Below are positions 22,019-32,200 of a stretch of DNA of 64,000 nucleotides, in pieces. A program made the position numbers and the translations under genes. Origin of the DNA: Streptomyces liliiviolaceus (GTDB lineage: Bacteria; Actinomycetota; Actinomycetes; Streptomycetales; Streptomycetaceae). How positions within the stretch are numbered: the stretch's first letter is position 1; every line of letters starts with the position of its first letter. The stretch is from NCBI RefSeq assembly GCF_018070025.1, contig NZ_JAGPYQ010000001.1, positions 5,890,001 to 5,954,000 on the forward strand, in the 5' to 3' direction. The notes under the pieces were generated by a model, which saw nothing but the letters and a program-made list of their open reading frames with translations, ran no database searches and was not told where the DNA came from.

Positions 22019-23782
22019 GTGTCCACGACCAGTCCGCCGAGCAACCCGTCCGGCGATCCGCCGGGCAACCCGTCGAGCAACCCACCGGACGATCCATCCA
22101 GCGGTCCGCCGGGCGGCCCGTACACCGTGCCGGATTTCCGGCAGCTCTTCGACTTCGCGCTCTCCCCGTTGCTCATCCTGACGCCGGACTTCGTCATCGT
22201 GGAGGTCAACCGCGCCTATCTCGCGGCCACCGGCAGAGGGCGGGACATCGTCGGACGCCCCGTCTTCGACGTGTTCCCCGACAACCCGGCCGATCCCGAG
22301 GCCGACGGCGTCGCCAACCTGCGCCGGTCGCTGGAGACGGTGGTGGGCACGGCACGTACCGACACCATGGCGCTGCAGCGGTACGACATCCCGGCGGACG
22401 AGGGCACCGGCGACGGGACCGGGTTCGTCGAACGCTGGTGGAGCCCGGTCAACACTCCGGTCCTGGACGCCGGGGGCCGGGTGTCGCACATCATCCACCG
22501 GGTCGAGGACGTCACCGAGTTCGTGCTGGTGCGACAGGCCGGACACGAGAAGGAGCGGGCCGCCGCGGAGGCGCGGACCCGCGCGGAGAGCATGGAGATC
22601 GACCTGTTCGTCCGCGCACGGGAGATCCGCGAGGTCAACGAGCAGTTGCGGCGGCTCAACGGCGACCTCGACGCGGCGGGACACCGGTTGCGGGAGGAGC
22701 AGCGCGCCAAGGACCGGTTCATCGCGACGCTCTCGCACGAGCTGCGCAATCCGCTGGCCGCCGCCACCGCGGCGACCGAGCTGCTGAGGCTCGACATGCC
22801 CGGTGGCCATCCCGCGCTGTCCGTCCTGGAACGGCAGCTCGGCATCCTGGCCCGGATGAGCAACGACCTGCTGGACGGCACCCGCGCGGTGACCGGCCGG
22901 CTGGAGCTGGTGCCCGAGCGGATGGACCTGCGCTCGGCCGTCGAGAGCGCCTGCGCCGACATCCGTGGCCTGTTCGGGCACGAGGGGCGCGTGCTGGAGA
23001 TCCGGCTGCCCGACCACCCGGTGCTCGTCGACGGCGACCGGCTGCGGCTGGCCCAGGTGCTGACCAACCTGCTGTCCAACTCGCTCAAGTACACGCAGCC
23101 GGGCGGCCGTACGGCCATAGACCTGTCGGCCGGGGAGGGCCGGGCGCGGCTCACCGTCCAGGACGACGGGATCGGTTTCGACCCCGGGCAGGCCGAGGAG
23201 CTGTTCGGGGTGTTCATGCGGGCCGCGCCGGCCGGTCCGCAGACCCCCGAGGGCCTCGGCCTCGGCCTGTCGGTGGTGCGCACCATCCTCGATCTGCACG
23301 GAGGCCGGATCTCCGCGCACAGTGACGGTCCCGGCACCGGAGCCTCGTTCACCGCCGTGCTGCCGCTGGCCGCGTCCGACGGCGCCCCGCCGCCGGCCCG
23401 GCCCGTGACGGCCCGCCGCGGGCGCAGGCAGCTGGCCGTGCTGATCGTCGAGGACAACACGGATCTCGCAGCGACCTACCGCACGCTGCTGGACCGCCAG
23501 GGGCATCACGTCACGGTCGTCCACACGGGCGCGGACGCCGTCACCGCGACCGAGGGCCATCTCTTCGACGTCGTCGTGTGCGATCTCGGGCTGCCCGACA
23601 TGGACGGCTACCAGGTGGCCCGTGCCGTGCGCTCGCGCCCGCAGGGTGCCTCGCTGCGTCTCATCGCGGTCTCCGGCTTCAGCCGCGGCACCGACCGTAC
23701 GCTGTCCCGCGAGGCCGGATTCGACGCCCACCTGGCGAAACCCCTGCCGCTCGCGGACCTGCTGGACCTCCTGGAGGCCTGA
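22019..23782 (+). CDS. Hybrid histidine kinase with PAS and C-terminal receiver domains
   Basis: This 587-residue protein starts at GTG 22019. The order is a Pro/Ser/Gly-Asp repeat tail (residues 5-35), a PAS domain (about 38-170, 'DFALSPLLILTPDFVIVEVNRAYLAATGR'), a coiled coil (175-230), a HisKA region with phospho-acceptor His240 in 'LSHELRNPLAAAT', an HATPase domain ('LTNLLSNSLKYTQPGG', 'DDGIGFDPGQ', 'GLGLGLSVV'), and a receiver domain with Asp522 in 'VVVCDLGLPDMDG'. No transmembrane segments are seen, so it senses something in the cytoplasm. It is paired with the upstream OmpR-type regulator. The extra receiver suggests a relay or feedback step. Confidence 0.9.
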   Translation: MSTTSPPSNPSGDPPGNPSSNPPDDPSSGPPGGPYTVPDFRQLFDFALSPLLILTPDFVIVEVNRAYLAATGRGRDIVGRPVFDVFPDNPADPEADGVANLRRSLETVVGTARTDTMALQRYDIPADEGTGDGTGFVERWWSPVNTPVLDAGGRVSHIIHRVEDVTEFVLVRQAGHEKERAAAEARTRAESMEIDLFVRAREIREVNEQLRRLNGDLDAAGHRLREEQRAKDRFIATLSHELRNPLAAATAATELLRLDMPGGHPALSVLERQLGILARMSNDLLDGTRAVTGRLELVPERMDLRSAVESACADIRGLFGHEGRVLEIRLPDHPVLVDGDRLRLAQVLTNLLSNSLKYTQPGGRTAIDLSAGEGRARLTVQDDGIGFDPGQAEELFGVFMRAAPAGPQTPEGLGLGLSVVRTILDLHGGRISAHSDGPGTGASFTAVLPLAASDGAPPPARPVTARRGRRQLAVLIVEDNTDLAATYRTLLDRQGHHVTVVHTGADAVTATEGHLFDVVVCDLGLPDMDGYQVARAVRSRPQGASLRLIAVSGFSRGTDRTLSREAGFDAHLAKPLPLADLLDLLEA

Positions 23783-23862
23783 CGGTCCCGCGTCCCCCGG
23801 GCAGTCCCTGGGCAGTCCCCGGGCGCCTGGGTCGAAAGGGCGTGCGTGGGTACTCATATCTC

Positions 23863-24087
23863 ATGACTGACGTGGTGGACTCCGACGAACTCCTGCGCCG
23901 TATTCAGCGGGCCCGCTCCTGGGCGGGCCGGGAGGAGCAGGCGTGGAAGGCCCGCAGCGAGGAGCTGAAGACCGCCGATCCGGACAGCTCACGCGACGCC
24001 GAGCTGCGCGGACACACCTATGAGGCCGTACGCAGGACGCTGGACGAGATAGTCAGCCCGGGCGTGCACGACAACACACACGGCTGA
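23863..24087 (+). CDS. Small acidic helical protein, function unknown
   Basis: These 74 residues start at ATG 23863. The sequence 'DELLRRIQRARSWAGREEQAWKARSEELKTADPDSSRDAELRGHTYEAVRRTLDEIVSPGV' is highly charged and predicted fully helical, with codon positions fitting a real gene. No Shine-Dalgarno is evident. No family is recognised. It lies 80 bases after the hybrid kinase gene and could belong to that transcript. Confidence 0.6.
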   Translation: MTDVVDSDELLRRIQRARSWAGREEQAWKARSEELKTADPDSSRDAELRGHTYEAVRRTLDEIVSPGVHDNTHG

Positions 24088-24153
24088 ACCCCCGGCGTCC
24101 GTCCTCACCGGCAGCGGCCCGTTTCGCAGGTGCGTGCATGACCCGCCGGGGCC

Positions 24154-24738
24154 ATGGAACCCGCTGTGGTCATGAGCACCCCGCAGGTCCCATGCGCCGA
24201 ACCCGTCACCACGGTCCTCACCTGGCAGGTGCGTCCCGGCCGTGAGGCCGAATTCGAGGAGTGGACCCGGGGCGTCGCCGACTGCGTCGCGCGGTTCCCC
24301 GGCAGCCAGGGGGTGTCCTGGCTGCGACCGGAGCCCGGGCACCGGTTCCACGCGGTGCTGCGCTTCGCCGACCCGCAGCGGCTCACCGACTGGCTGATGT
24401 CGCCCGAGCGCGCGGAGTGGCACGCGCGGATCGAGGGCATCGCCACCGAGGTCCGTGACGAGCGCCAGTCGACCACCGGGATGGAGAGCTGGTTCCGGCT
24501 CCCCGGCACCACCGTGAAGGCTCCGCCGCGCTGGAAGATGGTCCTGACGACGTTCCTCGGCGCCTATCCGATGACGTTCCTCATCCAGTGGCTGGTGGCA
24601 CCCGGTACGGCGGCCTGGCCCCTGCCGCTGCGCGCCGCCGTCTTCCCCGTCGTGCTGCTGCCCGTGCTCACCTATCTGATCATGCCGGGGCTCAGCCGAC
24701 TGCTGCGGTTGTGGCTGTACGGCACACCCGACGACTGA
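24154..24738 (+). CDS. ABM-type monooxygenase-domain protein with two C-terminal TM helices
   Basis: This 194-residue protein has residues 17-110 as an antibiotic-biosynthesis-monooxygenase (ferredoxin-like) domain: 'TTVLTWQVRPGREAEFEEWTRGVADCVARFPGSQGVSWLRPEPGHRFHAVLRFADPQRLTDWLMSPER'. Two hydrophobic segments follow ('WKMVLTTFLGAYPMTFLIQWLVAP' and 'LRAAVFPVVLLPVLTYLIMPGL'), anchoring it to the membrane. This soluble-domain-plus-anchor form is a recurrent membrane variant of the ABM family whose substrate is not known. The ATG at 24154 or the second ATG at 24172 may be the start. Confidence 0.82.
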   Translation: MEPAVVMSTPQVPCAEPVTTVLTWQVRPGREAEFEEWTRGVADCVARFPGSQGVSWLRPEPGHRFHAVLRFADPQRLTDWLMSPERAEWHARIEGIATEVRDERQSTTGMESWFRLPGTTVKAPPRWKMVLTTFLGAYPMTFLIQWLVAPGTAAWPLPLRAAVFPVVLLPVLTYLIMPGLSRLLRLWLYGTPDD

Positions 24739-24889
24739 CGCCGTGAACGGTCCGGTTCCGGTCCGCGTCACACGTACGCCTCATCCCGTTGGCGGCGTTT
24801 GGCGGGGGCGCTTAGAAAGGTCGCACAGCAACTCTCGGGCCGCACATCCGGGCCACGACAGCGACTGCACCCTTCGTAGGGAGCCGAGT

Positions 24890-26623
24890 ATGACAACCCG
24901 TTCGCCTTTCGACGCCGATCGACCTGGCATATCACCCGAGAGCGTGGTCGACGCCACCATCCCGCCGCTACCCGCCTCCGCACCCTGGCACGCCGTGCCG
25001 GAGGAGGCACCGGACCGGCCGGCGCGCAGACCCGAGCGCCGGTACTCCGACGCGGCCGAACCCCGGTACGCCGGACCGGCCGAAGCGGTCGAGCAGCGGT
25101 ACGCCGACCCGGCCGATGCCGACGAGCACCGGTACGCCGACCCCGCCGACGAGACCGACCACCGGTACCCCGACCCGCTCGACGAGATCGAGCAGCGGTA
25201 CGCGGACCGGGCCGACGCCGCCGAGCAGCGGTACGCCGACGAGACCGACCGCCGCCGCCCCGAGCCGCCGGTCGACGAAGTCGCCCATCGGTACCCCGAC
25301 GCGGCCGACAGGGCGCCCCGCCGCTACGCCGCCTCCCCGGCCGACCGGAACGACAGGGACGGCAGGCACCAACGGGACGAGCGCGAGCAGCGGGACGAGC
25401 GCGACGAGCGCCGCTACGCGGAACCGGCAGACGAGGCCCGCCGCGCGCACCCCGCCTCCCCCTCTCCCTCCTCCTCCGCACCCGCATCGGCACCCGCTCC
25501 GGCGCCGACCCCGGCCCCGGTGGCCAAGGTCGACCCGCGGGTCACCGACTCGGCCGCCGAGTTCGACAGGAAGTACCCCGACCAGGGCGAGATCGAGGCC
25601 GATCCCGCGTACATCAACCCGGTCGACGGACTGGTGCACGCCGCGGTAGCCGACCGGCCGCTGGACGAGGTGATCGAGCTCATCGAGCTGCTGGAGCAGT
25701 CACCGGAGTACGCGAGGGCCACGGTCGACGCGCTGCGGGCGGTCGGCACGGACCGGTCCGTGGAGGACGTGAGCCGGCTGGTGGCCCTGCTGACCCGGCC
25801 GCCGAGGAACGCCGACAGCGCCGACGAGGCGATCCGCGCGGCGGCCGAGGGCCGGCCCGTGGAGGACGTCACCCGGCTGATGGCGCTGCTGCACCGGCCC
25901 CCGCTGGAACCCCACTGCGGCGAGGCCGCGGTGCGGGCCGCCGCCACCAGCCGGCCGGTCGAGGAACTCGTCGAGCTGATCGGCCGCATGGCCCATGAGC
26001 AGGGCGTGCGCGAGGGCCGGCAGCAGGTGAAACCGCCGACGCGCGAGGAGAAGAAGGCGGCCGAGGCGGCGCGCGCGGCCGCGAAGGACGGGCCTCCCTC
26101 CGGGGACCGGCTGCTCGCGGCGGGCGGCACGGTCGCCATCGGCCGTACGGCCAAAGGGCGCCGGAACAGGCCCGCGAAGACCGTCGGCTCCCCCGCGTGG
26201 CCGCGGCTGGCCGCGGCCCTGATGCTCGTGGTGTGCGGGCTGGCCCACTTCCCGCCGCACCGCGACGGCGCCTCCCTCGGCGCCTTCGGGTTCGTCGCCG
26301 CCGCCTGCGGTCTGTGCGTCCTGCTGGGTCTGGCGCTGCTCCGCCGCAGCGTGGTGCCGGTGCTCGCCGTGGGCATCATGGTTCCTGCGGCACTCGCCGT
26401 CGCCCAGCTCCTGGAAGGCCGTGTCCGGTCGGCGGGTCTGTCCCGGGCCCTGGACCTGACGCTGGCGCCGCCGTGGCTCGCCGGTCTCGCGGCCGTGCTC
26501 GCCGCACTGGCGGCCCTGACGGCGCTGGTCTCGCTGCTGGCCTCGTCGAGGCCCCGCCCGCGGCCCGACGTACGGCAGCTGGCCGGGCAGCCGGCCGAAC
26601 CGGACCGGGCGCCCGCGAGCTGA
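24890..26623 (+). CDS. Repeat-rich membrane protein, function unknown
   Basis: These 577 residues start at ATG 24890. The protein falls into three parts. Residues 51-180 carry Arg-Tyr-Ala-Asp repeats, six of them in an exact 11-residue register (RY at 59, 70, 81, 92, 103, 114). After a Pro/Ala/Ser linker, residues about 240-365 hold four helical repeats of roughly 33 residues ('AVGTDRSVEDVSRLVALLTRPPRNADSADEAIRAAAEGRPVEDVTRLMALLHRPP'), suggestive of an alpha-solenoid. Residues about 440-560 contain four transmembrane helices. The charged repeats look like a cytoplasmic interaction surface. No homologue of known function is recognised. A very strong terminator follows. Confidence 0.75.
   Translation: MTTRSPFDADRPGISPESVVDATIPPLPASAPWHAVPEEAPDRPARRPERRYSDAAEPRYAGPAEAVEQRYADPADADEHRYADPADETDHRYPDPLDEIEQRYADRADAAEQRYADETDRRRPEPPVDEVAHRYPDAADRAPRRYAASPADRNDRDGRHQRDEREQRDERDERRYAEPADEARRAHPASPSPSSSAPASAPAPAPTPAPVAKVDPRVTDSAAEFDRKYPDQGEIEADPAYINPVDGLVHAAVADRPLDEVIELIELLEQSPEYARATVDALRAVGTDRSVEDVSRLVALLTRPPRNADSADEAIRAAAEGRPVEDVTRLMALLHRPPLEPHCGEAAVRAAATSRPVEELVELIGRMAHEQGVREGRQQVKPPTREEKKAAEAARAAAKDGPPSGDRLLAAGGTVAIGRTAKGRRNRPAKTVGSPAWPRLAAALMLVVCGLAHFPPHRDGASLGAFGFVAAACGLCVLLGLALLRRSVVPVLAVGIMVPAALAVAQLLEGRVRSAGLSRALDLTLAPPWLAGLAAVLAALAALTALVSLLASSRPRPRPDVRQLAGQPAEPDRAPAS
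25064..25261 (+). repeat. Six 33-bp coding repeats (11-residue RYADPADxxEQ unit)
   Basis: The repeats are in frame inside the membrane protein gene. Each encodes RY followed by an acidic octa/nonapeptide. The regular 33-base period points to expansion by slippage or unequal recombination, so copy number probably varies between strains. Confidence 0.8.
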
Positions 26624-26629
26624 CCCGGC

Positions 26630-26688
26630 GGGACGATGAACGGCGGCCGGCCCCACACCCGAGGGTGTGGGCCGCCGTTCATCGTCCC
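26630..26688. terminator. Long hairpin terminator, probably bidirectional
   Basis: GGGACGATGAACGGCGG (26630-26646) pairs with CCGCCGTTCATCGTCCC (26672-26688). Inside, CCCACACCC pairs with GGGTGTGGG around GA, with only a small asymmetric bulge between the two helices. It begins six bases after the membrane protein gene and covers the end of a short opposing frame. Confidence 0.88.
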
Positions 26689-26813
26689 GTACGCGAGCCG
26701 TCGTCGGCCTGCGCGGGAGTTTTCTGATCGGCGCGGGGCACGTACGTGCCCCCGCTGAGGCGACGCAGAGGCGTCACTCGGATCCTGACCTCCGGCTGCT
26801 GGGTGGTGTCCAT
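26679..26813 (-). CDS. Possible 44-residue protein
   Basis: The frame begins 'MDTTQQPEVRIRVTPLRRLS' and ends with 'DDGSRTGR'. Its composition (Thr, Gln, Val, Tyr, few Arg runs) is unlike the usual antisense noise in this genome, and its stop codon lies inside the arm of a bidirectional terminator, as expected for a real convergent gene. There is no clear ribosome binding site. It sits downstream of the histidine kinase gene on the same strand, beyond that gene's own hairpin. Function unknown. Confidence 0.4.
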   Translation of the reverse strand: MDTTQQPEVRIRVTPLRRLSGGTYVPRADQKTPAQADDGSRTGR

Positions 26814-26889
26814 GCGTCCACAGTGCGCCGGTGGGGCCGGAGCAACCAGATCTCTCCTGTGGGCAGGACCGCGGATCCTGGTACCCGGA

Positions 26890-26906
26890 CCACCCGTCAC
26901 GGGTGG
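26890..26906 (-). terminator. Short hairpin after the histidine kinase gene
   Basis: CCACCCGT and ACGGGTGG pair perfectly around one base, eleven bases beyond the kinase stop codon on the minus strand. It would end the regulator-kinase transcript. Confidence 0.6.
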
Positions 26907-26916
26907 CGACGATCGG

Positions 26917-28770
26917 TCAAGTGGCGTCGGGGAGCCGCAGGGTGAAGATCGATCCCTCGCCGACCTCGCTGGTGACGGTGACCGTACCGCCGTGGGCGGT
27001 GACCAGTTGGCGCACGATGGGCAGGCCCAGGCCGCTGCCGCCGGTGCGTCTGCTGCGGGACTTCTCCGCCCGCCAGAACCGCTCGAAGACGCTGGTCAGA
27101 TCCTCGGGGGCGATGCCGCCGCCGGTGTCGGCCACCTGGAAGTGGACCGCGTCGCCGTGGCGTCGGGCGGAGAGGGTGATCGTGCCGTCGGCGGGTGTGT
27201 GGCGGATCGCGTTGGACACCAGGTTGCCGAGTGCCTGCCGCATCCGGAGCGGATCGGCGTGCAGCCACGGGGTGCCGTCCACCGCCGTGCGCAGCCCGAT
27301 GCCCGCGGCCCCGGCCGCCACGCGGTGCGCCGCGACGACCTGTTCGAGCAGTTCGTCGGCGCGGACCGGTTCGCGGTGCAGCGCGAGGGTGCCCGCCTCG
27401 GCGGCCGCGAGGTCCTGGAGGTCGTCGATGACCCGCTGGAGCACGAGCGCCTCCTCGTGCAGGGACGCGAGGAGTTCGGGGTCCGGGTCGACGATGCCGT
27501 CGCGGGCCACCTCCAGCCAGCCGCGGATGTTGGTGAGCGGGGTGCGCAGTTCGTGGGCGATGTCGGCGACCATCGCCTTGCGCTGTGCCTCCATGCGTTC
27601 GCGGCGCTCGGTGAGGTCGTTGAACGCCACGGCCAGGATGCCCGTCTCGTCCTGGGTGGTCACGGGTACGCGTACATGCTGGTCGGGTGGCTGCTGGGCG
27701 GCGTGCGTCAGGGCGCGCAGGGGGCGTACGAGCCGGCCGGCGACCAGGGCCGTGGCGGCGACCGTGAGGGCGAGGACGAGACCGGCGACGCCGGTGACCT
27801 TGGCCTTGTTGGCGGCCGACATGTCGAAGCGCGGGGCGGCGCTGTCGGCGTGGCCCAGGAACAGTTCGGCGGCCGGGGCGACATAGGGGGCCAGCTGTCG
27901 GCGGCGGGAGCTGTCCACGCACCTCTCGGCCTGCTTGGCCACCGCCGCCTGTCTGGTCCGCTCCGCGCTCCGCGCCCGGTCGGTGGTGAGCCGCGCCACC
28001 GGCGACATCTTGGCGACGTAACGGGCCGGCGAGGAGTGGTCCGTGAAATCGACGGTGAGGCCGAGGGGGGCGTCGAACTCGGTTCCTGCGCGGCCCAGGC
28101 AGTCCTCGGTGTGGGCGGTCAGTTCGGCCAGGGCCTTCCGCTCCGTCGCGGTGGGCGTGTTCAGCACGCCGTCGGCGCAGTTCGTCGGCGCCTGGCCCCC
28201 GTCGACGGTTCCGTCGGCGTCGGTGAGGACGGACCGGCCGGTGGGCAGCCGCGTGACGGAGGTCTCGACGCCGTTGGCCGCGAAGCACGCCCGCCGCTTC
28301 TCGGCCAGCAGGGCCACGTGTTCACGCTCGGCGCGGGTGAGACGGTACGGGCCCACCGCGCGCGGATCGATGCCGGTGACCTGTGCGCCGGGGTCGGTGA
28401 AGGTGTCGGTGTGCAGCGGGTCCACCGCCGCGGCGGCCCGGGGCGGCAGGGCCGTGTTCCGCGTCTCGGAGTCCGCGATCGGCGTACGGGCCGGGGTCGT
28501 CAGGGCGATGCGGCGGCCGGTTCTGTCCGACAGCGCGCGGACGGTCCTCGCCACGTCCGACCAGTCGCGGTGGGTGGCCGCGTAACCGCTCAGCTGCCGG
28601 AGGATGTCCATGTCCTCGGCCAGCACCTGGCCCTGCTCCTCCTGGATCGCCCGGGTCGTCGTCTCCACGGCCAGCCAGGCGGTCGCCGCGACGGAACAGA
28701 TGGCGATCAGCACCGAGGTGATCAACAGGCGGACCAGCAGCCGCTTGCGCAGCGGTACCGACCGCTTCAC
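26917..28770 (-). CDS. Membrane sensor histidine kinase
   Basis: This 617-residue protein has TM1 at residues 12-34, a large extracytoplasmic domain (about 35-324) with five cysteines at 162, 198, 224 and 284 among others, TM2 at 325-345, then HAMP, HisKA with His406 in 'VADIAHELRTPLTN', and HATPase ('LGNLVSNAIRHTPADG', 'DTGGGIAPEDL', 'GGSGLGLPIV'). The unusually big, Cys-containing sensor domain implies an extracellular or envelope signal. Its start overlaps the stop of the response regulator gene by four bases, so the two are coupled. The domain resembles no named sensor fold that I recognise. Confidence 0.9.
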   Translation of the reverse strand: MKRSVPLRKRLLVRLLITSVLIAICSVAATAWLAVETTTRAIQEEQGQVLAEDMDILRQLSGYAATHRDWSDVARTVRALSDRTGRRIALTTPARTPIADSETRNTALPPRAAAAVDPLHTDTFTDPGAQVTGIDPRAVGPYRLTRAEREHVALLAEKRRACFAANGVETSVTRLPTGRSVLTDADGTVDGGQAPTNCADGVLNTPTATERKALAELTAHTEDCLGRAGTEFDAPLGLTVDFTDHSSPARYVAKMSPVARLTTDRARSAERTRQAAVAKQAERCVDSSRRRQLAPYVAPAAELFLGHADSAAPRFDMSAANKAKVTGVAGLVLALTVAATALVAGRLVRPLRALTHAAQQPPDQHVRVPVTTQDETGILAVAFNDLTERRERMEAQRKAMVADIAHELRTPLTNIRGWLEVARDGIVDPDPELLASLHEEALVLQRVIDDLQDLAAAEAGTLALHREPVRADELLEQVVAAHRVAAGAAGIGLRTAVDGTPWLHADPLRMRQALGNLVSNAIRHTPADGTITLSARRHGDAVHFQVADTGGGIAPEDLTSVFERFWRAEKSRSRRTGGSGLGLPIVRQLVTAHGGTVTVTSEVGEGSIFTLRLPDAT

Positions 28771-29465
28771 CCCCGCTCACCGCTGAGCTTGTAGCCCACG
28801 CCGAAGACGGTCAGCAGCCGGACCGGTCTGCGCGGGTCCGCCTCGGTCTTCTTGCGCAGGTTCATGATGTGCACGTCGACGGCCCGCTCGGTCGAGGCCC
28901 GGTCGACACCCCGGGTGCGGCGCAGCAGTTGCCGCCTGGAGAAGACCCGGTCCGGCTCGGCGACCATGGCCAGCAGGATCTCGTACTCGTCGGGGGTGCA
29001 CTCCACCGGCGCCCCGTCGCACACCACCTCGTGCCGTAGAGGGTCCACGGTGATCCCCGCGGCCCGTACGACCGGGTCCTCGCGGTGCCCGGCGCCCTGC
29101 CGTCCGCTGCGGCGCAGGACGGTGCGGACACGGGCCATCAGCTCGCGCGGGCTGTACGGCTTGGTCATGTAGTCGTCGGCGCCGAGTTCGAGGCCGAGCA
29201 GGACGTCCTCTTCCGTGGAGCGGGCGGTGAGCATGAGGACGGGGATGTCGTCGTCGCGGCGCAGCGCCCGGCACACGCCGAAGCCGTCGATCACCGGCAG
29301 CATCAGATCCAGGACCACGAGGTCGGGCCGGCGCTCCCGGGCCGCCGCGAGCGCGGCCCCGCCGTCGTGGACCACGGTGGCGGTGTGTCCCTCGCTGAGC
29401 AGGGAGCGGCGTATCAGCTCGGCCTGCTTCTCGTCGTCCTCGGCAACCAGCACGTGTGCGCACAC
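28767..29465 (-). CDS. OmpR/PhoB family response regulator
   Basis: This 232-residue protein has a receiver domain ('HVLVAEDDEKQAE', phospho-acceptor Asp53 in 'LVVLDLMLPVIDG', 'YMTKPYSPREL') and a winged helix ('CTPDEYEILLAMVAEPDRVFSRRQLLRRTRG', 'VDVHIMNLRKKTEADPRRPVRLLTVFGVGYKL'). It is first in the operon with the membrane kinase. The adjacent L,D-transpeptidase gene is on the same strand upstream and might be linked to envelope sensing, but a gap of more than 120 bases separates them. Confidence 0.92.
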   Translation of the reverse strand: MCAHVLVAEDDEKQAELIRRSLLSEGHTATVVHDGGAALAAARERRPDLVVLDLMLPVIDGFGVCRALRRDDDIPVLMLTARSTEEDVLLGLELGADDYMTKPYSPRELMARVRTVLRRSGRQGAGHREDPVVRAAGITVDPLRHEVVCDGAPVECTPDEYEILLAMVAEPDRVFSRRQLLRRTRGVDRASTERAVDVHIMNLRKKTEADPRRPVRLLTVFGVGYKLSGERG

Positions 29466-29588
29466 GAGGCCCGATGCTAAGTGCTTGAGGGCGTGGTGGG
29501 ACCCGTCGTGAGGGGCTTCCCACGTCCTGACATCTTCCTCACAACCTGCTGGTACCGGCGCCGGGGCGAGGGCGGGCGGCAGCGGGAT

Positions 29589-30365
29589 TCAGCGTCTGAG
29601 CGAGGCCGCGTCGCCCATGACGATCACCGGGTGGCGGGCGGGTTCGACGGCGCGCAGCAGGGCCTTCATGTGGTCCTCGCGCAGGCTGACACAGCCCTGG
29701 GTGGGGCCGCCGTGGTCGACGTGCACCCAGATGCCGCCGCCCCGGCCCGCGCCGAGGGGGCGCGTCCAGTCGAGCGGTGAGGTGCCGGGTTCGCGGTTGT
29801 AGTCGATGGCGATCACATAGTCGAAGGAGCCGGCCAGGGGCTCGCCCTCGAAGCCGGTGCCGTCCACGGAGAAGCCACCGGAGTGGTCGTACGGGAGTCG
29901 GGTGCCAGGATTGCCGCGCAGGCCGCCCGCGTCCGTGAGCGTGTACACGCCGACGGGTGAGCGGAGGTCGCCGACCACATGACGGTCGGTCCAGCCCTTG
30001 AAGGCGTTGTGCGCGGGCCAGACGGTCCCGGCGTGCCAGCCGGACGCCGTGCGTTCGTACAGCACCGCGGTGGACACGGCGGAGTCGCGCCCCCGGCCCG
30101 TGACCAGGAGCACCTGACGCGTCTTCGGCGGGATCTCGGCCGAGGTCCTGGGGCCAAGGCCCGGCAGTTGCCGCGGTGCCACGTCAAGGGAGATCCGGGG
30201 TGCGGGGGCGGGCTCGGCCCCGCCGCCCCTCGTCGGGTGCGCTCCCGGTGCGCGCTCCGTCGTCCTCGTCTCTGTGGCGCCGCAGCCGACGAGGACGGCG
30301 AGGAGGAGGGCGGCCGCCGGGACGACGGCGGAACGGCGTCCTGCGCCGCGTGTGCTCGTGATCAT
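29589..30365 (-). CDS. L,D-transpeptidase (YkuD) lipoprotein
   Basis: This 258-residue protein has an N-terminal signal with a lipobox 'AVLVGC' (Cys28), so it is a membrane-anchored lipoprotein. The C-terminal half is a YkuD domain with 'HNAFKGWTDRHVVGDLRSPVGVYTLTDAGG' and the catalytic segment 'HVDHGGPTQGCVSL' (His218, Cys225). The family form is SHGCIRL, so this is the QGCVSL variant seen in many actinobacterial members. It probably cross-links peptidoglycan stem peptides or attaches proteins to them. It is a single gene with a long AT-richer leader region upstream. Confidence 0.9.
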   Translation of the reverse strand: MITSTRGAGRRSAVVPAAALLLAVLVGCGATETRTTERAPGAHPTRGGGAEPAPAPRISLDVAPRQLPGLGPRTSAEIPPKTRQVLLVTGRGRDSAVSTAVLYERTASGWHAGTVWPAHNAFKGWTDRHVVGDLRSPVGVYTLTDAGGLRGNPGTRLPYDHSGGFSVDGTGFEGEPLAGSFDYVIAIDYNREPGTSPLDWTRPLGAGRGGGIWVHVDHGGPTQGCVSLREDHMKALLRAVEPARHPVIVMGDAASLRR

Positions 30366-30606
30366 GCGTCGACCCTGACCGACACCTATGAGGAACTTGT
30401 CAGGCGCGCGGGATCACTCACCCATCACGCTCGCACCTTGCTTCCGTCCCCTCATTCGAAACATTCGGTCCTCCTGACGAATATTCAGGGGAACATAGGC
30501 GGGACGTGACCGTAAGGCAAGAGAATGCGGGCGACACATGAGGCGACCCGGTCAACTTGAGCCAACCGAAATACGGCCCGGCGCAGCCCGTTGACGGCCC
30601 GTATGA

Positions 30607-32052
<1,446 letters not shown>

Positions 32053-32200
32053 TTCGTGCAGCGCTTCCGGCTGTCCCGCCGATACGGAGGGTGAGGCGCG
32101 GCGGTTCCGTTCGCCGCACCCCACCCTCCGTACCGCGTACCGGGTGTCGCGTTCGCCTGCCGCCGGAATGTTCCGCGTAGGCGCGGGCGTTGCTCAGCGC

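Noticed and set aside
21986..23857. 623-codon minus-strand frame over the hybrid histidine kinase
   Set aside because: It is an antisense shadow with His/Gln/Arg-rich composition and no recognisable domains.
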